From an uncultured Desulfovibrio sp. (GTDB lineage: Bacteria > Desulfobacterota > Desulfovibrionia > Desulfovibrionales > Desulfovibrionaceae), in NCBI GenBank assembly GCA_900550745.1, contig URTO01000072.1, positions 1 to 8,116 on the forward strand: a DNA stretch of 8,116 bases, given 5' to 3'. Positions 6,171 through 8,116 of the stretch are shown here, piece after piece. A program made the position numbers and the translations under genes. Below the pieces are notes generated by a model. The model was not told the origin of the DNA. It saw only the letters and a program-made list of their open reading frames with translations, and made no database searches. Each line of letters opens with the position of its first letter. Position 1 is the stretch's first letter.

Positions 6171-6204
6171 ACGCGGCCCGGAAAACAACATTTCCGGGCC
6201 GCGT
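6171..6204 (+). terminator. Strong stem-loop after the peptidase gene
   Basis: A perfect 14-bp inverted repeat, ACGCGGCCCGGAAA (6171-6184) and TTTCCGGGCCGCGT (6191-6204), encloses a 6-nt loop and starts 9 nt after the stop codon. There is no T run behind it, so it may work with Rho, protect the mRNA 3' end, or be a partial terminator allowing some read-through into the regulator gene. Confidence 0.65.
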
Positions 6205-6265
6205 CCGGCGATGCCCTCTGCAACACCGGCAAGCCTTCCGCCGGAGTCGTCGTATAGGAGAAGTC

Positions 6266-6931
6266 ATGGAAACAAAAGGGACTGCCCCCGCCACTCCCGC
6301 CACAGAACGCCGTCAGCGCACGCCTCTCGCCGTCACCCGCGAACGGGTTCTCGGCATCGCGGAACGGATGTTCCGTCAAAGCGGCGTTCAGGCCGTAAGC
6401 GTCGACGCCATCGCACAGGCCGCAGGCATCAAAAAAATGACCCTTTACCGCTGTTTCCCTTCCAAGGAAGAACTGGTCTTGGCCTGTATGGATCAGTGGG
6501 AAGCCGCATTCCGGCGGATTTGGGATCAGGCGCAGGATCAATACCCCAATGAACCCGCCCGCCAGCTTCTGGCGTTTTTCCAGTCCATTCACGAGCTTGT
6601 CTCCCAGTCCGGATACAGCGGCAACGTGTTCATGCACCTGATGACCGATTATACCGACCCGGAACATCACATCTGCGTGCGCGTGCGCGAACAGCGGGCT
6701 TCCTTGCGGGCGGACGTGCGGAACCTGCTCGCCAAGGCGGAGGCCCCCGACCCCGACCAGCTCGCCGATACCTATTGCCTGCTGCTTGAAGGGCTTTTTA
6801 CCACGGCCCGCACCTACGGGTTCGACAGCGGGCCTGTCCGCAGCGCCCCCGCCATTGCCGAAAAAATGCTCCGCCAAGGCTGCGGCTCCCGCGCGTTCCC
6901 GCCAGAGCCGCGCAGGTTCCGCCGCTGGTAG
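6266..6931 (+). CDS. TetR-family transcriptional regulator
   Basis: This 221-residue protein has a typical TetR DNA-binding head: helix RERVLGIAERMFRQSG at 25-40, then the helix-turn-helix VSVDAIAQAAGIKKMTLYRC at 44-63 and FPSKEELV at 64-71. The rest (about 75-205) should be the helical ligand-binding and dimerisation domain, whose sequence does not show what is sensed. The first 24 residues are a polar, Ala/Pro/Thr/Arg-rich arm, and the C-terminal end is unusually basic (PEPRRFRRW). ATG 6266 has TAGGAG (6255-6260) 5 nt upstream. It lies 104 nt after the peptidase gene on the same strand, with a stem-loop between; I see no clear promoter of its own, so it may depend on read-through. Its targets are unknown; the peptidase gene, or the palindrome at 2961-2976, is a possibility. 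Confidence 0.93.
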   Translation: METKGTAPATPATERRQRTPLAVTRERVLGIAERMFRQSGVQAVSVDAIAQAAGIKKMTLYRCFPSKEELVLACMDQWEAAFRRIWDQAQDQYPNEPARQLLAFFQSIHELVSQSGYSGNVFMHLMTDYTDPEHHICVRVREQRASLRADVRNLLAKAEAPDPDQLADTYCLLLEGLFTTARTYGFDSGPVRSAPAIAEKMLRQGCGSRAFPPEPRRFRRW

Positions 6932-6962
6932 GGCGTTTCACAAGAAAAGGCGTTCCCTGCAA

Positions 6963-7004
6963 AAAACGGTTTCGCATCGAAGGTGCCCGATGCGAAACCG
7001 TTTT
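6963..7004 (+). terminator. Very strong bidirectional rho-independent terminator
   Basis: A perfect 17-bp stem, AAAACGGTTTCGCATCG (6963-6979) with CGATGCGAAACCGTTTT (6988-7004), encloses an 8-nt loop. The plus strand continues TTTTCTT and the minus strand runs into six T (6966 to 6961), so it can stop transcription from the TetR gene as well as anything coming from the right. It also marks the end of the GC-rich block. Confidence 0.92.
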
Positions 7005-7023
7005 CTTGCGGGTATGCCCCTGT

Positions 7024-7197
7024 AAAGGCAAGGCCCCTGTCAGGGCATTAGTTGCTTCATCACCACTGCATACTGAAAATACAGCCTTTTATCCTGTTTT
7101 TCCCTTAACGGAATCCATGACTAAGGCATTTTGTTGGTTATGCTTGGAACTCCAAGGAGAGAGGCATCAGCCATTTTCTATGGCACAGCCAAGGTAA
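7024..7197. mobile_element. Diverged MITE-like element, copy 1
   Basis: Positions 7032-7190 align with copy 2 (7206-7367) over nearly the full length with many substitutions and small indels; shared blocks include GCCTTTT near 7084, TAAGGCATTTTG (7122-7133) and CACAGCC (7184-7190). Its right end, CTATGGCACAGCC (7178-7190), resembles the right end of copy 2; the left end, GGCCCCTGTCAGGG (7032-7045), is degraded. The flanks AAGGCAA (7025-7031) and AAGGTAA (7191-7197) match at 6 of 7 positions and may be a worn target duplication. No transposase is encoded. It appears older than copy 2. Confidence 0.6.
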
Positions 7198-7205
7198 AAA
7201 ACTAA
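7198..7205. repeat. Left target-site duplication of copy 2
   Basis: AAAACTAA directly abuts the left inverted repeat and is identical to 7368-7375 on the other side. Confidence 0.7.
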
Positions 7206-7367
7206 GGCTCTGTTATAGGTTGTGGTTGTTTCATCTCCACAGTGAGGTAAAAATGCAGCCTTTTTGTCCGGTTTTCCCCTTGGCGGGATCCACGATTAAG
7301 GCATTTTGCATGTTATCCCTTTAGATCTTCAAAGAAAAAAGCATCAACCACTTTCTATAACACAGCC

Positions 7368-7375
7368 AAAACTAA
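7368..7375. repeat. Right target-site duplication of copy 2
   Basis: AAAACTAA directly abuts the right inverted repeat. It contains the complement of the amber codon (7374 to 7372) at which the neighbouring minus-strand frame ends. Confidence 0.7.
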
Positions 7376-8116
7376 CGCTTCAAAAGCCCGCTTTTCATAT
7401 TTGCTATATAGACGCCGAGCAGTATTATGAGCGTCCCATAACATTGCATAGCTGAAAAATCTTCATCGAGTACAATAACATCGGTTTCCCCTGTCTGATC
7501 ATACACACCGCCATTTTCAATCCACTCTATCCATGTCTTCGTATCTTCGGGATGGCCCGCCATATCATTGTACAGACCAAATCCATAATTTTTTGCAGAA
7601 CAGAATGGTCTGCGCATCAGGATCATCGCATTCGGAAATGCCTCCGGCCATACCTTCACATACTGCTCCCTTACTTCTTCCAACGGCAATCTGCGAATTC
7701 CTGCCCCATAATAAACATGCCATTCCCCCCAGTGACCAAGGCTGCCCAATTCTATATAACTGATCAACGAATCTGAACCCCAGCGTTCTCCCATAGCTTT
7801 TACCGCCTGTGTATGGCGTCTGATCATGGTCGTATTAGAATAATCCGGCGCAAATCCTTTTCCATAATCATTGTCGTACCAGTCTCCGTCTTTCCCTGTT
7901 TCCCGGTACAGCCAGTCTGGAATATCTGTATGACTCTCATCTCCAGGATCATCACAGATAAATCTTAATACCAGATGTTTTCCCTCTGATCTCCAACGAA
8001 AAAACTGATTTTCTTTTTCAATGGTGTCCCAGTCATATACCCCACATTCCGGTTCCAGCTATTTCCATGTTATATCTACATACAAAAGTGTGATGTCCTC
8101 TGATACATTTTCCCTT
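7372..8116 (-). pseudogene. Broken gene for a glycoside-hydrolase-like (DUF4832-type) protein
   Basis: One minus-strand frame runs from the right edge to a TAG at 7374-7372, interrupted only by a TAG at 8061-8059. Around that codon it reads LLYVDITWK-stop-LEPECGVYDWDTIEKEN, where family relatives are expected to have a Glu, so a GAG-to-TAG change is likely. Further on come WRSEGKHLVLRFICDDPGD, PDWLYRETG, YIELGSLGHWGEWHVYYG and MRRPFCSAKNYGFGLYNDMA, a pattern I associate with large TIM-barrel, carbohydrate-active-like proteins of the DUF4832 type in gut Firmicutes. After TGETDVIVLDEDF the sequence no longer looks like the family, so the 3' part is probably lost or replaced. The first ATG after the amber codon is at 7827, without a visible ribosome binding site. 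The low GC and AT-ending codons contrast sharply with the genes to the left and suggest transfer. The upstream part lies outside the window. Family naming is from memory of the motif pattern and less certain than the broken state. Confidence 0.7.

Larger units (their letters stand above)
7198..7375. mobile_element. MITE-like element, copy 2, with 8-bp target duplication
   Basis: The element spans 7206-7367 (162 bp). Its ends GGCTCTGTTATAG (7206-7218) and CTATAACACAGCC (7355-7367) are inverted repeats matching at 12 of 13 positions, and the similarity resumes further in with GTGGTTG (7222-7228) and CAACCAC (7345-7351). It is flanked on both sides by the perfect 8-bp repeat AAAACTAA (7198-7205 and 7368-7375), the mark of a transposition event. 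It has no open reading frame of useful length. Ends beginning GGCTCTGTT with 8-bp duplications are seen in the IS6 and IS1595 families, so a partner transposase of one of these is a reasonable guess but unproved. Confidence 0.78.

Noticed and set aside
5924..6877. 317-codon minus-strand open frame opposite the TetR gene
   Set aside because: The plus strand has a textbook TetR head and ribosome binding site; the antisense frame shows no motif.
7006..7197. Small plus-strand frame across MITE copy 1
   Set aside because: The related copy 2 differs by frame-shifting indels and stops, so the segment is not under coding selection.

Overview
The window looks like a piece of a GC-rich Gram-negative chromosome carrying four intact genes plus one intact divergent gene, followed by a short AT-richer accessory tail. 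A member of the Desulfovibrionaceae or a similar gut proteobacterium (for example Bilophila or Desulfovibrio-like) would fit. That placement is inferred from overall protein similarity remembered from the families and from base composition; no marker gene in the window proves it.

Layout. Positions 1-419 hold no gene: an AT-rich start with a possible leftward promoter, then a leftward rho-independent terminator (182-214). A small heat-shock protein gene (420-983, minus) diverges from a rightward flavin unit. That unit has a very good sigma70-type promoter (1108-1136), a clear FMN riboswitch aptamer (1144-1280), a hairpin that buries the ribosome binding site (1374-1407), ribB (1407-2036) and a GlcG/HbpS-like DUF336 gene (2053-2463), closed by a stem-loop at about 2543-2573. 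Positions 2574-3263 are non-coding as far as I can tell but contain a 25-bp repeat with a 60-bp period, a 16-bp perfect palindrome and a 20-bp imperfect inverted repeat. A large M16C (presequence-protease/pitrilysin-like) zinc peptidase follows (3264-6161), then a strong stem-loop, a TetR-family regulator (6266-6931) and a very strong bidirectional terminator (6963-7004).

The tail (about 7020 to 8116) is different. It has two adjacent diverged copies of a roughly 160-bp MITE-like element. The second copy has 12/13-matching terminal inverted repeats and a perfect 8-bp flanking duplication. Next to it lies the 3' part of a minus-strand gene for a TIM-barrel, glycoside-hydrolase-like (DUF4832-type) protein with Firmicutes-like low-GC codon use. 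It carries an in-frame amber codon, so it is probably a decaying transferred gene.

Functionally, the clearest story is the flavin unit: FMN level controls translation of dihydroxybutanone phosphate synthase and probably of its DUF336 partner. No CRISPR array, tRNA, rRNA, toxin-antitoxin pair or defence system was recognised. The best leads are the tandem MITE-like elements, the riboswitch-linked DUF336 gene, and the Cys/His-rich N-terminus of the heat-shock protein.
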